Positions 40,836 through 54,719 of a DNA stretch of 64,000 nucleotides are shown piece by piece; position 1 is the stretch's first letter; every line of letters starts with the position of its first letter. Source of the stretch: Letharia columbiana (lineage: Eukaryota; Ascomycota; Lecanoromycetes; Lecanorales; Parmeliaceae); NCBI RefSeq assembly GCF_014066305.1, contig NW_023501087.1:206001-270000 (forward strand). Reading direction: 5' to 3'. Under the pieces are notes generated by a model. The model saw only the letters and a list, made by a program, of their open reading frames with translations, was not told the DNA's origin and ran no database searches. Position numbers and translations under genes: made by a program.

Positions 40836-43614
40836 GGTGGGCGGCGAAAGTGGTTGAGAATGTGGGGGTTGGTGAGAGGAAGGGGGGAGGGGTATCAGTG
40901 AGGAAGAAATGGCATGAGCGAGAAGTTTTGACGGGGTGAAGTTTCAGTCAATCTACTCTCGTCTGATTATGGCGGATGATGTAAAGTAGGAGCACAGAAG
41001 GATTGGGGAGCTGAAGTCAGAATTGCAGACAGATCCCTGTACCTGGATCTCGACGCCAAAGATCCCCCAGCCGTCAAAGTTCGGTGGGAGCTCGGCTTGG
41101 TGGAGATTGGGCTGGAAACTTTGGATTGGAATTGGAAAATGAGACGCTTCAAACACGTCTAGCCTCGATTGCTGAGATCACAAGTTGAAAGTTACGAAGC
41201 CTGTGGCGCTGAGATGTCAAAGTATGACTTTATTAGAAGAGTCAGAACTCAGAAGGGAGAAATTACGGAGCGGTGTGGCGGCGATGATACTTTATTGTTG
41301 GTGATGATTGATGATTCTATGACAATCTCTGTGAATAATCTCATGGTAATTAATGTAAAGTTACGGTAGAATATATGTATGACGGCCAGAGTCGGAGCTC
41401 TATTATCCATGCAATTATGTAAGAGCGAATTATTTCGAGTCGAGATAACTTGCATCAATGCGATATGCGATCTTGTCTCCAGGGCCGGATTGATCTGATT
41501 TGTGCATGGGCCTTTGAACTTGCTTGTTCCTGAGATGAATGAACAGCATATTTCGACCCCTGGCATCATTGCGCCAATATGATTGGCTCGCTGCCCACGT
41601 TTTATTCCGTTTTACGGGCCGGGACCTTCTAAAGTAGAAATGATGGAGGGCAACGACATGATGTTTGAGAATTCTTCTTATTTTTCGGAGAAGCGCTCCA
41701 ACAAACTCCCCTTGTCTCAAAGTCTGCTTGTCATGACACCCGTCGTGCTATTTGCGACGTGGCGACGGGAGATAGTCATCGCGTTAAGGCTCAACAGCGT
41801 CGTCATAAGCTTTTCAAACAATCTTCCGACTGGCACGCATATGAAAAATCTGGGGGAAAGCGTACCTTATCATGCTGCCAACTCCGCCCCAAATCATCAA
41901 GCACCGAGCCTCCCGCTCTAACGCCCCCCCACAGATCTGCCCACAATGGAGAATTGGAGAACCACGTGCCAATAGACTTCATGCAAATGCACGGCGCCCG
42001 ATCTATGAGGATTCTTGTGAGCCTGGTTGTGTCGAGGGGATTGTCCTGCTGCATTCAACCGACGCCCAAGCCTTGGTTACCGAGAATTTGATCGAAGCCA
42101 AAAATTCTGCAAGCCAAGGCGTCAAACTTCCCACGCCGGCTAGCTTACAAGATCCAGGCGCTCAACTTTGTTTGAAACATTGAAAGATTAGGCTCGAAAT
42201 GGTAGTGTCGCCCGCGCACTGAAAGCTTCTGTGCTCAAAATTGTAGGTATTCTTTTTTCTGGCAAACGCTTAGTTGACATCTCGTCTCGATTGTCAAGGC
42301 TGCAGACGCAATCCGTACATCGACGCAGGAAACCGAATCAACGTTGTTTCATGGTACGCAGCCGGGCAGGATCGCCGTGGCTCCATGCACAATAAGCAAG
42401 CAATTTCGCTTAGGTGCCTTTTTAGCAGGGAAATGACGGATATTTGCATCACAATGGCATGGGTATCACACTAAAAGGTAACAGAGAGTGCGGATATCTG
42501 CGTATTCCTCTTTTCCTCTAATATATTCCTGGAGTACGTCCCCGTAGGCCAACCTTACCTTTTTGGTTGCCGCGTAACATCGGTCCCCTTTTACTGACAG
42601 CTCTGCAGTTTTCTGTCCCAAAAAACAGCAAGCGCCATTAATGAACGGCTCTTGCTTCCTATCCATCAAGGCAGGGATCGCCCAGGCCCCCCGCGCAAAA
42701 AGGAGCGGCACGGCAGTACGTGCATTGAACTAACCTTTATTCAACAGTGCAGGAAGAGATGAGAATAATCATTTTAACCACGAACCTCGAGATAGGATCG
42801 TATTTGCAATTAAAGGGGTTGGCAGGTCTCAGAGGTGCATATATACGGCGGTCACAACGACAATGTTCATTGAGAAGGCCAGACCTGGCGAAGATAGCGA
42901 GCAGCGCGTAGAAGACGAGAAGAGTTCATGGTCGCTTGCAAGCGATTTCAGAGGCTTATATCGCAGTTTTGGTGATCAGTATCGCTGGGAACCGGAGCAA
43001 GCGAAATGCCTGAGGCCCTTCAGATGCAACTCGGAGGGCTATGTTGAATTTTTTTTATGAAAACGTTGCATTCGTGGACAATCCCGAGTGTTCAAAGCCG
43101 CAACGCCTCAAAATGTCTTTCGAAGTAGCTGGCTCTGACGTCGAACCTCCACCACTCATTGTTCATAGAAGATTGGGAACCGAGCAGATGCGAAGTGGTT
43201 CAATCCTCACAATGTAACCCTCTGGTTGGTCAAAAACTAGTCGCCTTGTGAGGATGTAACAGATGTGTCCTCCACGGTCCAAATTTCTAAAGCGATCAAC
43301 GACCACGCGTATTTTGATGATATATAATTACCGGGCATTGTCGTTCTGAACGGTCAACAATCGCTTACGGAGCAAGTCAATGATTTCTAGGCTTGCCATT
43401 CGAACTTCTCGAAGTTCAACGACCAGTCTCTCTGGGCCGATGAAGCACTCTTGCCCTCCATAGTCCGGCATGCTGAGCGGTCAACAACCACACATCTTGT
43501 GCCAAAGTAGAGGTGCTGTTCCTCGGAACCTGTTGTTTTGAGTGGCTAGTGGGCCTGGCTTCTGCAAGATATGCAATTGACCCATATTCCAGAGTCTGCC
43601 AGACTTCAGCGTAT
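40836..43614. other. 2.8-kb gene-poor stretch
   Basis: Contains only short frames (up to 112 aa) with no motif. Weakly repeated phrases of the type GCGGTCAACAACCAC occur at about 43,292, 43,350, 43,416 and 43,471 at irregular spacing. No RNA gene, transposon end or CRISPR was recognised. Confidence 0.4.
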
Positions 43615-45452
43615 TCAGCCCTGCTGCCCTGCTTTTCTTGAGGCCCATAGTCTTCTCAACTCCTTTAAAGCGCTCATGACTAATGGCACACCTACAGGCC
43701 CCAGTAATGGCAGATAGACAGCGACCTTATGCTCGTCTGGGAAGTAGACTTGGCCAACCATACTCTTTTCGAAGAACCCCTTCTCAGCTTGAACCTCAGC
43801 GATCCGAGCATTTTTCAAGGCATCCCTGAATCTACCTTCCTTCAAAGCATCACACGTGGTCCGTAGATGCATCATCGTAGTGTCAACTGCCGATGATACC
43901 GTCTCCGGAATGGCAATTGAAGGCAAGGCCACGGTAAGATTAGCTAACGACCCCATAGTTGATGATGCAGACAGAAGAAGCGATGCGGCACGTATGCGAG
44001 TGAGAGTTTGTAGCTGTAGCGGTAGGGATGGAGGAGTTTGAGGAGCTCCCAAGAATGATAGTAGCTGATGGGAGAAGGTCAGGAGCGCTGGCCGGATCGA
44101 TTCCTTGGACAGAGTCGCTTCATTGGAGGTAGCATTGGCATCTTGAGGGTTCAAGATCACCACACCACCCCATTGAGGGATCAGCCAGCCCGAAGCTTGG
44201 CTTCCCTTGACCACCAGTGGTGATGTCGAGGGATTAGGCACGTAGAGTACAAAGTTGAGCGTTGGTCCAGCCCCTATGCTTGGGCTCAAAGGCCATTCAG
44301 CCGCGTTAATGAACCCACTCAGATCTTCTTCTCGCAGGGTCCATATCTGTTGCTCTGTGTCGTATTCTGGTGAATGGACCGATGGAGAGAATGTCGCATA
44401 CAATTGCACCTGAGTATCAACGGTGAAATTACTCACACCAGATATGGAATCAAGCAGCGGGGTGAAGTACTCCGCAAGGGCCGACTCGATCTCCCATGAC
44501 GATGGTGCAGCAGAAGGCGTGAAGAGGGACACGGTTATGTGATATGTTGGCGCGTATTTGAGAGATCGAGCCATACGGCTATCCAGTTTCGCCACAAGTT
44601 CTGGATTGACAGATCTATGGGACCTTGATCTGAGCTCTCTCGTCGCAGAAGACGCAGATGAGGACATCTGAGGTGCTTGACTCTTTGTTTGGGCGGACTG
44701 GAGGATATTGGCGATGATAGCTTGCTCCTCGGCGAACAGCTCCTGCAGCTTGGTGGCGATGAAAGTAGCCAAGTTTGAAGAGCTCGAGGAGACCGAGGGC
44801 GTCTGATTAGAGGCATAGAACACGTCGAGCCTGGTTGAATGAGACCGCAGTTCTGCTGAAGCTGCTTGAGCACCGGTCTTTGGCAGGATTCTGACCGTCA
44901 AAGCTTCCTCATCCAGCACGTCCGTGCGGCCATATTGTGTGTGAGACCCAGCGGCATATCCATCTTGTATTACCGCCATTGACGCGTTTTGAGGATCTCG
45001 AGGGAGGAAGGACTTTGCCAATCGCAAACGCAGATGGTGGGCGGAGAACTCATTGAGGTCGTCGAGTGCATGTTGGGTCATACGAACGAGATGTGCTGCT
45101 TCAGGTTCTTGAAGAAGTGGTGCTTCGATGGTGATCTGAAGAGGGAATGTGGGTTTGCAGGCCTGCAATATGTTCAGCGAATAATGTACACCATCCAGAA
45201 TGGGACGAGTACCTTCCCATCAGCCCAGTCTAACATGTCTTGGAGCGGCAAACTCGCCCGGTATATGGAGGTAGTCCATAGCCATACTGGTAAGCCAAGC
45301 AAAACAACTACAGCCCAGAAGGATAGGATGACAAGGCCCCGGGTCTTTATGCTCTCGGGACTTTCTGGTGGAGGCTGGTTTTTAGCATTCGCCGGGTTTG
45401 ATGCCACCTTGAAGTTCGCATCCTCAGATGCAGTATCGATACCCTGCGCCAT
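43615..45452 (-). CDS. GPI17: GPI transamidase subunit PIG-S (Gpi17)
   Basis: Exon 1 is 45,452-45,213 (80 codons) and exon 2 is 45,162-43,615. A 50-nt intron (45,163-45,212; GTACTC to CAG) joins DWADGK to ACKPTFPLQITIE in frame. The product is about 595 aa, normal for fungal PIG-S. An N-terminal transmembrane helix (LVILSFWAVVVLLGLPVWLW) is followed by SIYRASLPL, the family hallmark. The luminal part includes NFVLYVPN, SGWLIPQWGGVVILNP and FSHQLLSFLG. A second hydrophobic segment lies near the C-terminus (VAVYLPLLGPVGVPLVMSAL). PIG-S is part of the ER complex that attaches GPI anchors to proteins. Confidence 0.92.
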
Positions 45453-45972
45453 GATGAGGGTATACTACCCAGACAATGGTGGTCTGAAAAGGGCGCACGG
45501 TTCGAGATCGTGGCTGTCAAACAAGAACCTCCCAGGGAACTCTCTCAGCCCTACAAGAATTCACTGCCCTCGGCGAAACTTTTGGCCGAACGAGGTCACC
45601 ACAACCGCCTGGTACTATTTTCACTTTTAATATCAGTACTTAAGCCAGATAGCAGCATTGACTTCAGAGATCATTAACATATGCTTGAGCTATTTCGCTT
45701 GGGTCAATACCATTCAACCGGCCTAGGGATTGCCATGAATGCCTGCGCGTAAAGATTAGCTCGTCATAAAGTACTATTTATATAGTCCCGGGAGCTTTCG
45801 CTTAAGAAAGCCCCTCTACGAAGACCGCATTAACCCAACATAAGCCTAGGACCCACATGAAACTTTGGTGACATGAGTTCTGGGCATATAAACAATTTTG
45901 TTCGACGTTTTGCGGTCAAGTTACACTAGGAGGGGCGGTAAATAAGGACATACGCGTCTTCTTCATAACATT
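45453..45972. other. Intergenic stretch
   Basis: Upstream region of PIG-S; contains no recognisable gene. Confidence 0.4.
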
Positions 45973-46612
45973 TTGTGCAAGAAGTTGGCACCGGCGACAG
46001 TGCAGTCGCCACAGCGCACAAACCAGGGATCCCCTCCTTCGAACACACTACTCCAAAGAACTACTCCGCCGTCAAGCTCGCCATCACAGAGCTCAGCGAC
46101 ATCCAATCAGCCTTTGCAACCGTATTCGATAAGTTCGGCCGCGTCGATTTGGTCAACAATGCAGGGTACAGTAGACATTTTGAAGAGCTATCAGATAGCC
46201 AGATCGGGACACAAAAGGAAGTCAATTCTTCGGCTTGATCAACGTTACTAGGATGGCTGTGAGGGATTAGAAGCCCAGCGGGGGGTGGGTCTAACAAGTC
46301 ATCTCTACCGGAGGCAAAAGAGGGTAAGGCTCCCTCATTAATCCCCCGGAACTCAAACCCTACTAACATCTATACTCGTACAGACTGCCAATGTTCAACA
46401 TCTACTGCACCTCCAAATGGGCCGCCGAAGGCTTTATCGAAGCCCTCTTCTGCAAAGTCAAACCAGAATGAAACATCCACTTCACATGCGTCGAGCCCGG
46501 CGATTTCCGCACCGACTACACCGGACGCTCCGTGAACTTCCTCGCCCAGCGCCGTTCAGCCTACAACCACATGAGCGCCGAAGAAGCAATAGCAAAGCGG
46601 CGGTTATGAAGG
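45973..46612 (+). pseudogene. Relic of a short-chain dehydrogenase/reductase
   Basis: The first segment reads ELSDIQSAFATVFDKFGRVDLVNNAGYSRHFEELS, with the NNAGY motif of the SDR family. The second, after a likely 60-nt intron (about 46,322-46,381, GTAAGG to CAG, with an ACTAAC branch site), reads FNIYCTSKWAAEGFIEAL with the YxxxK catalytic pair, and then CVEPGDFRTDY. The N-terminal TGxxxGIG cofactor site is missing, and a TGA interrupts the frame at about 46,470. A further stop is needed near 46,238. It is a truncated, inactive copy, next to the AT-rich block. Confidence 0.75.
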
Positions 46613-47457
46613 AGCAGCCGTTGAAGGTGATTGTAAGGTCATTTATCCTATGTTCTTCTAATCTTTAGCCTATCACACACGCTCTTTTGCTCAAATAGAA
46701 TTTCGAAAGTCCCTACTCACAAGCTCCAGATCTAGTAAGCCATGAATGACTTGACTCGGATAATAGGTCAGCGCTGTTTCCCCGATCGTCAAGCGGTACG
46801 AAAAGTGTAGAGTGGCTTGACCCGCACTAATCGGACGCGGCGTGTGTCTGAACTCGAATGGTTATTCTCGTTAAAAGTCTCCCAGTGACTTTCGAGGCAA
46901 TCGAGGAGATTGCTACGCAGCAAGTTTTTATACGACTATATCTAGCATATTGTATGCCGACCTCCTCTTATAATGTTTCTTCAAATCTCGACAAGATTCG
47001 TAAAGCGTCGCAAATGTGCCTCTTTCGAAGACACAGGATTGGGGATTCGAGATGACGATACTAGACGACATCGGTCAGCTTCTGTCTGTAAACTCGTTAC
47101 CTGCAGAAAGAGTTCTTCGATCTATTCGTAGGGCGAGAACGGCGTCGGACACGAAGGGTCGCTCGCATCAGTCATGCAGTCGCAGTCGATGTACTCCATC
47201 CACGATTCCTCACAGAGATCGAGTCCAGGCTCGAACTCCAGCGACCTAATAATATTAATATACCTCAAGTACGCTCTTACCACTTCTCGCCGAGAAGCAC
47301 TTTATAAGTCATTAAGATTTCCCAAGTCGAACACGTGACAGCAGCAAGTCTCCTAGTAGATCCCCCGTAAGCCAACTTCCGCGTGACCGAGTTGCTGCAA
47401 GAGAAAGAAAAGTGGATTGAAAACTTCACCGTGATAATATAAGGGCCACAACATATA
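46613..47457. other. Transition stretch before the AT-rich block
   Basis: No gene recognised. A 7-bp perfect stem GGTCGCT/AGCGACC frames 47,157-47,246 but does not fold as a tRNA. Confidence 0.4.
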
Positions 47458-47557
47458 CACCCCCTTTTTTTACAAAAACCCCCCTTCTCCTCTTCTTCCC
47501 CCCCCCAAAAAAAAAAAAAATTTGGGGAGAAAAAAAAAAAAATTATATATAAAGGAG

Positions 47558-47614
<57 letters not shown>
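47458..47614. other. Cluster of long homopolymers at the compartment boundary
   Basis: Runs of C, T, A and G follow one another, including C9 then A14, another A15-type run, and a final A run of more than 50. It sits exactly where ordinary GC composition ends and the AT-rich block begins. Confidence 0.85.
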
Positions 47615-47616
<2 letters not shown>

Positions 47617-48299
47617 ATAAAGCTATATATAAATGTAGATAAAAGAAATAAAGCCATAGCATAGTATAGCATCTAAAGTAAGAACAAAATCATTACTGTT
47701 TTTATAATCATTTTTATGTAATGCTGTAGAAAGTAAGAACGCTAAAGCCTTCCGCAAGTGCATATATCTCTAAGAAAGCATAAACTTCTCGGGAAAGTAT
47801 AAACCTTCGGGAAAGCTTCTAGCGGGGACGTTTAATAGTTTATTATTGTGGTAATAAGAGGGTAGGGGGATTTAGGATAGCCTATACGAGTAACGAAGTT
47901 CTTGAGATAATCGCCGTGAAATATATATCTGATTTTTCGGTTATTATTTAGTTATATAAGTGTAAAGAATCGTTTATATAATCCACTATATCTACTTATT
48001 CGAAATGAATCTCTTTAGCGAGCTTTTAGTTTTTCTATATCTTTCTAATATAATATAACTAGATCGCCAATATGATATATAATTTACTTGATTTCCTTAT
48101 TATATCGGAAAGCTATATCCTTCTTCTATTAATTCGAACGCTATCTAACTATATTATGAAGATCTACTCGATAAATAAGATATTAATATATAATGTGAGT
48201 ATGGCTAGTAGAATCTTCTAGCTCAGCTACTTAAGTAGAAATATTATATTTAAGAAGTATATATAAGATAGATATACTAGTAGAAGCTTTTAATAGCAA

Positions 48300-51200
48300 T
48301 TCGAAAAGAATACTAATAGAAGAGATTCCCAAGTCCCACGCTTAATAACTCGTATATTGACCGAATCTCTAGTCTTTAACAGACGTTGATTTTATTCTAA
48401 TTTGATGTGAAGAGAATCCTTGCGAAGCACCGCTTCTAGAAGTTTGTTATAGACCTCGATTATTTTTATACTCTTAAAAGTATTAGAAGAACTATATGTA
48501 ACGATAATATCTTCGAATCTTAAGAATTCTTTTAACTTATTATTAAAGAAATGCTAATCGCGATCGAGGTAATAAATATAAGGCTTTCTATATATAGTAA
48601 AGAATAACTTGAGATATTAGATAACGTTCTTTATATTAGTAGATATAGTAGTAAAGAGAACTATAAACCTACTTATATAGTAGACTTTTATGAGTATAAA
48701 AGTAGATTCTACTTTAGTAGTTTTAAGTAGGCCTATAAAATCTATTTCTATAAGTTAAAAAGGGTATATAACTTTAATAGAATATAAAGGCTGAGATCTA
48801 GTAGTAGGTTTATACTTAGTATACTTAAGATACTTAGTAATATACTTCTCGATATCTTATGCTTTCTTAAGTTAGTAGTAGCTATATAGTCTTATTAAAG
48901 TATTAGTCTTAGTCTAATATCCGCTTTTATTATAAACTTCTCGAAGTATAGTAAGTATCTTTCCTTTCGATACGTAAGGTAAGTATACGCCTCCTTGAAA
49001 GATCTATAGAATATATTGTATTACTCGATATTTAAAAGCTTTTCGGAGTAGAGTAGTAGTAAGAGTCGAAGATTCTATAATAAGGAATTTGTAGATTTCG
49101 CCGAATTAGGCGCTGTTGCGATAAGCTTTAATCTAAATCTTAATATTTCTATCGATCTTGCTGAAGACTTTTATAAATAATTTTATAGTTTTCGTAGTAG
49201 AAATAGCTTTTAGTAAGAAAGAAGAAATATTATATAGCGTGCTTTTATTAATAACTTCAAGTTACTTCGATTTAGTAAATACTACTAAGAATAAATTAAA
49301 TCTATCCTTATCGTTCTTTTAGATCTATTTTAGACCATAATTCTCTAATTTTTATCGTACTCGTATAACTATAATATTCTCTAAGTATTTAGCATCGAAT
49401 AAGGTCCTCGATAAGCCGTTAATAGCTTTATTTCGAGGCCTCGATATATACTAAATAGTGAGATTTAAGCGATAAAGTCTATTAGTCTAATATTTATAGA
49501 TTCCCTTATAAAGATCTAAGTCGAGGAAGTGTGTAAGAGGCTTATGATTAGTATATATTATAGTAGACTAATACGGGTACTTATATAAGTAGTTATACTT
49601 CTTATAGAATATAATAATAGTATAGAGTTCTCGCTTATAAGTAGAGTACTTCTTTTAAGTAGAATTAAAGATAAACAAATCGTATAAGATAGATACTTCC
49701 TTATCCTTTTCTATTATAATAGACTTTTGAGATTATAAAGCTTCTAATAGAATAGCTTCTTATAGTATAAAGGTATAATACTATATAATAGTACACTTAG
49801 CTATAAAATTAAAAGTATTAGTATATATATAAATAATTCGACTTAAGTTAATACTATATATACTTATTCTCATAGTATATTTAATATATAAGATCTCGAA
49901 GAATAGCTATTTTACTTAAGTTTATCGCTATTTCACTTTTTCTATAAGTCTAGAAAGAGGTCTTATAATTTCCGCGAAGTTCTTTATCTATCGATATATA
50001 ATATCGATAATTTCTAAGAAACCTCGAACTTTCGATTAATCTGAAGGAATAGGCTATTTGGCTATCTTAGTAACCCATTCTTTAAGAATATAGATATATC
50101 CTCTAATGATATAAGTTACGTTAAGGGCCTTAATTAATAATATAAATAGTTGTAGTTTCTTAAAGAATAAGAGTAATTTAGCTTACTCGACTCTAGAAAA
50201 GAAGTAATATTATAAAAAAGAAAATAAATCCTCGAAGTTATAAAAGCTATTAAAGAAGTCGTCTATATAGAATATAAGAGGCGATAGAATCTTAGAATCC
50301 GGCGAATATAATAAAGAAGGTTTCGAAGGAATAGAATTAAATGCTTTATAAGCTAGCTCTATTATGATAAAGTCTATAAATTATAATTCTTATTATATTC
50401 TCGTAGACTATATCTAATTAATACCTAAAATAATAAAAATAAAATAGTGTTTATCATTAGAATATAGAGGTATTATAAGATACGCGTACTTTAAATTAGC
50501 TAAGAATAAGTATTTATAACGTAAATTGAATAGATAATCGTAAACTTTCGAGTTTAGCTCGAGATAAGCTTTTAGAAGAAGCTTTATAACTTATAAATAA
50601 TCGAAAGTTATTTAGGGCTCGTCAATAGATTTTAGATCCTCGACTTTATCTATTATAATAGTCTATATATTTCATTAAGATAGACATTTATTTGTAGGCT
50701 TAATAAGTTTATAGATATTATCTTCAAGATCGTCTTAAATAAGCTTTTTTAGCTACTATTCTATATAAGAAGACTAGCGCTTTTAAGATTTCGAGAAAAT
50801 AGGCTTCGTATTAGATATAATGCGTACTCGATATATAATGAGATTCGTATAAGATAGGTCTCTTAGATCTTCTTTATTAAGATATTTATATTAGTATAGT
50901 AATCGTAATATTTATAATCTCTGCTCTACTGTGATAATAAGTAGTCCGAGAATTAATCTTAATTCTAGCTTGCTAGTCTATTCTTTAAATTCTAATAATA
51001 AGAAATACTACGAAAGACTTCGGCGAATTATTCTTCTAATAGAAAATACTTACTTAAAAAACATTTATAAAAATAATAGTGCTAGTATTCCCGAAGTATT
51101 GAAAACTTCGATAGACTAGCTTAAAAAGTTTATAATAATTACTTACTTTAATAAAGAAAAAGAATTAAGAATTTTAAAGATAACGATAGAGGTATTTAAG

Positions 51201-54200
51201 GGGCTTAAATTCTTAAGATAGACTTCTATAAGCCTTAATAATTTAACGTTCTACTTAAGATAGACTTAATTCACTAAAAATTCTAATACTTAATCTCTTT
51301 AATATCTAATAAATTATTTTTAGAATTAGAAGAATTATTAGATTCTAAAGAATCAATTTCCTTAAAGAAAGCCTTTGGCTTATCTTACTTGATAGCCTTC
51401 GAGATAGTTATAGCGGATTTAAGATATATTAATAAATTATAATCTTTATAGAAAACTATTTTCGAACCCACGATTTTTCGGACTTTCTCGCCTTTCGATC
51501 TATCTTCTAAGAAAATAATAGAAAGATAGATCGAAATAAAAGCATTTATAGTTTAAAGCCACGGAATTCTAAGAATTAGACTGAGATATTTAGATCTCTC
51601 TGATTTTATAATAAATATAATTTCCGAAGCTATAAAGTATCGAATATTTCTTTAAATTCCTTTTATATTAATTATAAGTTATATCTAATATTCTAGTATA
51701 ATATTACGATAATCCGCCGTATATATAGAAAGGCTTTTAAATCTAATTTTTGAAAGTAGGTAAAGATATAGGCTTAGAAGGCGTATTAATCTAAAAGATA
51801 TTATATTTATATCGGAATCTTGATTCGTCTAAGTATAAAATTTCTCGAGACTAATATCGAATTTATTCTATTTCCTTATAATAATAGAAATGCGGAACGC
51901 TTTATTCATATCTATAAGAGAGCTTAGAAAGTGTATATACTTCTTAGCTTCTATAGTAGAAGTATTAATTTAAAATATAAATACTAATATAGTAGGGTTT
52001 CTTAAAGTCTATTGAGAAGGCTAAGATATAAATACTTAAGATATAGATATAGAAGGAAATACCGATATAAATTAATAGGCTTGCGGATACCCTAAAGATA
52101 GCATAGATATTTATAGAATTTATTAAATAAAAGTAGATTAAAAGCTAACTAAAGATGCTTGCGTAGTATTTATAACAGACTTCGAAGTTCATTTCTTAGA
52201 AACTCGAGTGTAAAGGCGCTTTAACTCCTTATATATAGTAGATAATCATATTATAAGATTTATTATACTTATATCAACTTTGATACTCTTAAGTATATAT
52301 TAAATTAATATAGGAGAATTATATTCTAATCTATTAAATAGGCCTATTAAAGGCTAAGGTTCTACTTTCTTATCGACTCGCTTCTTACCCTTACATTTAG
52401 AACGCTCTTCTTTTAAAGCAGTCTAAAATAGATATAGCTAGTTCTAAAAAGAAGATTCTTAACTTATAACTATTAAAGGCTACTATAAACCTACTTAAAT
52501 AGGAACTTACGACGAATAGAAAGAAGTATTAGAATTTAGACTAATATTAGACTACTTTTACTAATACTAAGATATCTAAAACTATTATAATATAAATTGT
52601 TATAATTAAATAGATACTAATTAAGACCTCTTAGATTACTTTTCTTATTACCGCTAAGATATCGATATCGACACTAATACTAATATTGATGCTTCTTTTA
52701 TATAAGCTCGTTTATTAGACTCTAATTCTTTATCGAGAAAAGCTTTAGCGATTTTTATATTAATAGAATAAGATTAATTTAGCCCCGCTATTTCGAACTA
52801 CATTAAATTAGAATAAAGAGAAATATAAAAATTCATAGAGCTTAAAGGCATTACTTAACTTAATCCAGTAGAAAAAGAAGAAGAAGAAGAAGAAGTTATA
52901 GAAGACTTCTACGAAGGGGTAATCCCGTAGGGTCTAGAAGATCCATTAAATTTACCGAACCCAATAAAAGTAAAATTTAACTATAGATTATCCCCGAAAA
53001 TAAGTATTTTTAGATACAACTATTTCTAAGCAGATAGTGAAGTACTTTTATAATAAGAAGAGATATAACTCTTAATATTACACTTAATATATAGCTAATC
53101 ATCTTTTTTATAAGACTAATAAATTGTGCTATTAATATAAGAGTTTTTCGAAGTACTATGCTCGGGTATATCTTTTAAGATAAATTAATAATTACGAAAG
53201 CGACTACTAGCTATAAAATTCGAGAGTTTACTTCTATTAGCGTTTTCTTTATTAAAATTCTAAACTAAGATCGGAGCCGGAGCTAAAGTAAAAGCCAAAA
53301 CTTTATATAAAGAATAACGATACTCTGGGGGTTGGAATTATATAAAATATTAAGGTCCCGCGAAAGCCTTTAATAGCTGCTTTAATAGATCTATATAGAA
53401 GAATTAAGACTAATAGTATAAGGGTCTCAGAGCTTTAGTAGCTTGATAAGAAGTTAGTAAAGAAGCTATTTACTACTTCGGCAAGTTTCATTCTATAAGA
53501 GATTTATAGAATTAGAGCTAATCGGATCTCGATTCTTTATCTAGAAGCTTCTAGATTTCGGTATTAATACGTCATACTTCTTTCGCGAGATTATAAACTA
53601 TATATAGAGATTTATCAGAAGATATTATACCTCTTATTACTTCCTTTTAAATCTCTTAATTATTTAATTCTCTAATAAAGATATAAAGAATAGTATCGAG
53701 TATAATAGATTTAAGAAGATTAAAGATAGTACTAGGGGTAGTAGCGAGCCTATTCTTAATCTTAACTCTCTATATTAAATTAATAATACGCTTAAAGTAA
53801 AAAGTAAGGAATTCTTCGAAACGTTGATATAGATTTACAATCTCGATATCGAATAAGATCGTATTTACTTTTATAGCTTTTGAGGAAAACTTCTTATAGA
53901 ATATAACCCGAAATTGCTAGATTATTTGTTAGAAACTAATATTCTCTACTTCGATAAGAAGTCGAATAGCTTCTAGATAACTTTTTAATTACTCGAAAGT
54001 ATCGTCGATAAGAAGTATATTAAGATATTCTAGATACTTAGCTAAGAGAAAACGACCTTCTTTATCTTAGTAATTCTTTATATCGAAGTTAAACTTTCGA
54101 AATTACTTTAATACTAATATATTAGTAATTCTCGAGAAGTTATTATATATAGTAAATGTAGAGCGAGATATAATTGCTTTTATAGTATTGCTAGACTATA

Positions 54201-54250
54201 TGAGAGCTTTAGACTAATTTAAAGAAAGCGTACTTCGATGAGATTCTAAC
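48300..54250 (-). mobile_element. Decayed Ty3/Gypsy-like LTR retrotransposon
   Basis: Read on the minus strand through stops. A Gag-like region at about 54,200-53,450 has the segments GRFSLAKYLEYLN, LLIDDT and EEARR-like helices ending KLLDKESRSD. Reverse transcriptase near 50,270 has a YIDDF motif. RNase H/tether at about 49,690-49,390 reads YKRELYTI, TNHKPLTHFL, GIYK and GLENKAIDGLSR. Integrase at about 48,960-48,650 reads a KTNTLIRLYSYY helix, DIEKYITKYLKY, KPTTRSQPL and LIEIDFIGLL. The order RT, RNase H, integrase identifies Ty3/Gypsy rather than Copia. LTR ends were not found, so limits are approximate. It is non-functional. Confidence 0.75.
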
Positions 54251-54719
54251 GACGAGACTATGGAATTCGTAGGATTATTATCGAGAGAAATTCTTAAGAA
54301 GTCTAAGACGTTAAGACGATAGTAATAAGTCAATTCTTCGAGGAGATTTCTGATACTCGCCAGAATAATGATACTATAACTTACTTGCTTTTATAGTAGT
54401 AAGAGAGTCCTAATAAGTGACGATAACGATTAGGAAATCGAGTTGGGTAATAGTAACTTCTTAAGATACTTATTAAAGGCTTCTTAAGTCTTAAGAAATA
54501 GTTTAATAGATAAAAGAGATTTTCTGAACTAAATAACTCAAGAAAGTACTTTTATAGTGAGGTTTTTAGTAAGGAATTCAGTGGAAAAACGAATAACGAT
54601 AAATTATAGTCGGATAGACTAAATAAAGATTCTAAAGATATATAAGAATAATAATAAAGAAGATCCTACTTTAGGGTCATAAAAAGATCCGAGTAGAGAT
54701 CTTCAAAGAATAAGGATGG

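Noticed and set aside
42466..42711. 81-aa minus-strand frame
   Set aside because: No family recognised and no neighbouring exons; not enough support for a gene.
47157..47246. tRNA-like stretch framed by GGTCGCT and AGCGACC
   Set aside because: The acceptor-like stem pairs, but there is no proper T arm or anticodon arm at the right spacing.
50931..51119. 62-aa frame in the AT-rich block
   Set aside because: It is an isolated short frame in mutated transposon sequence with no motif.
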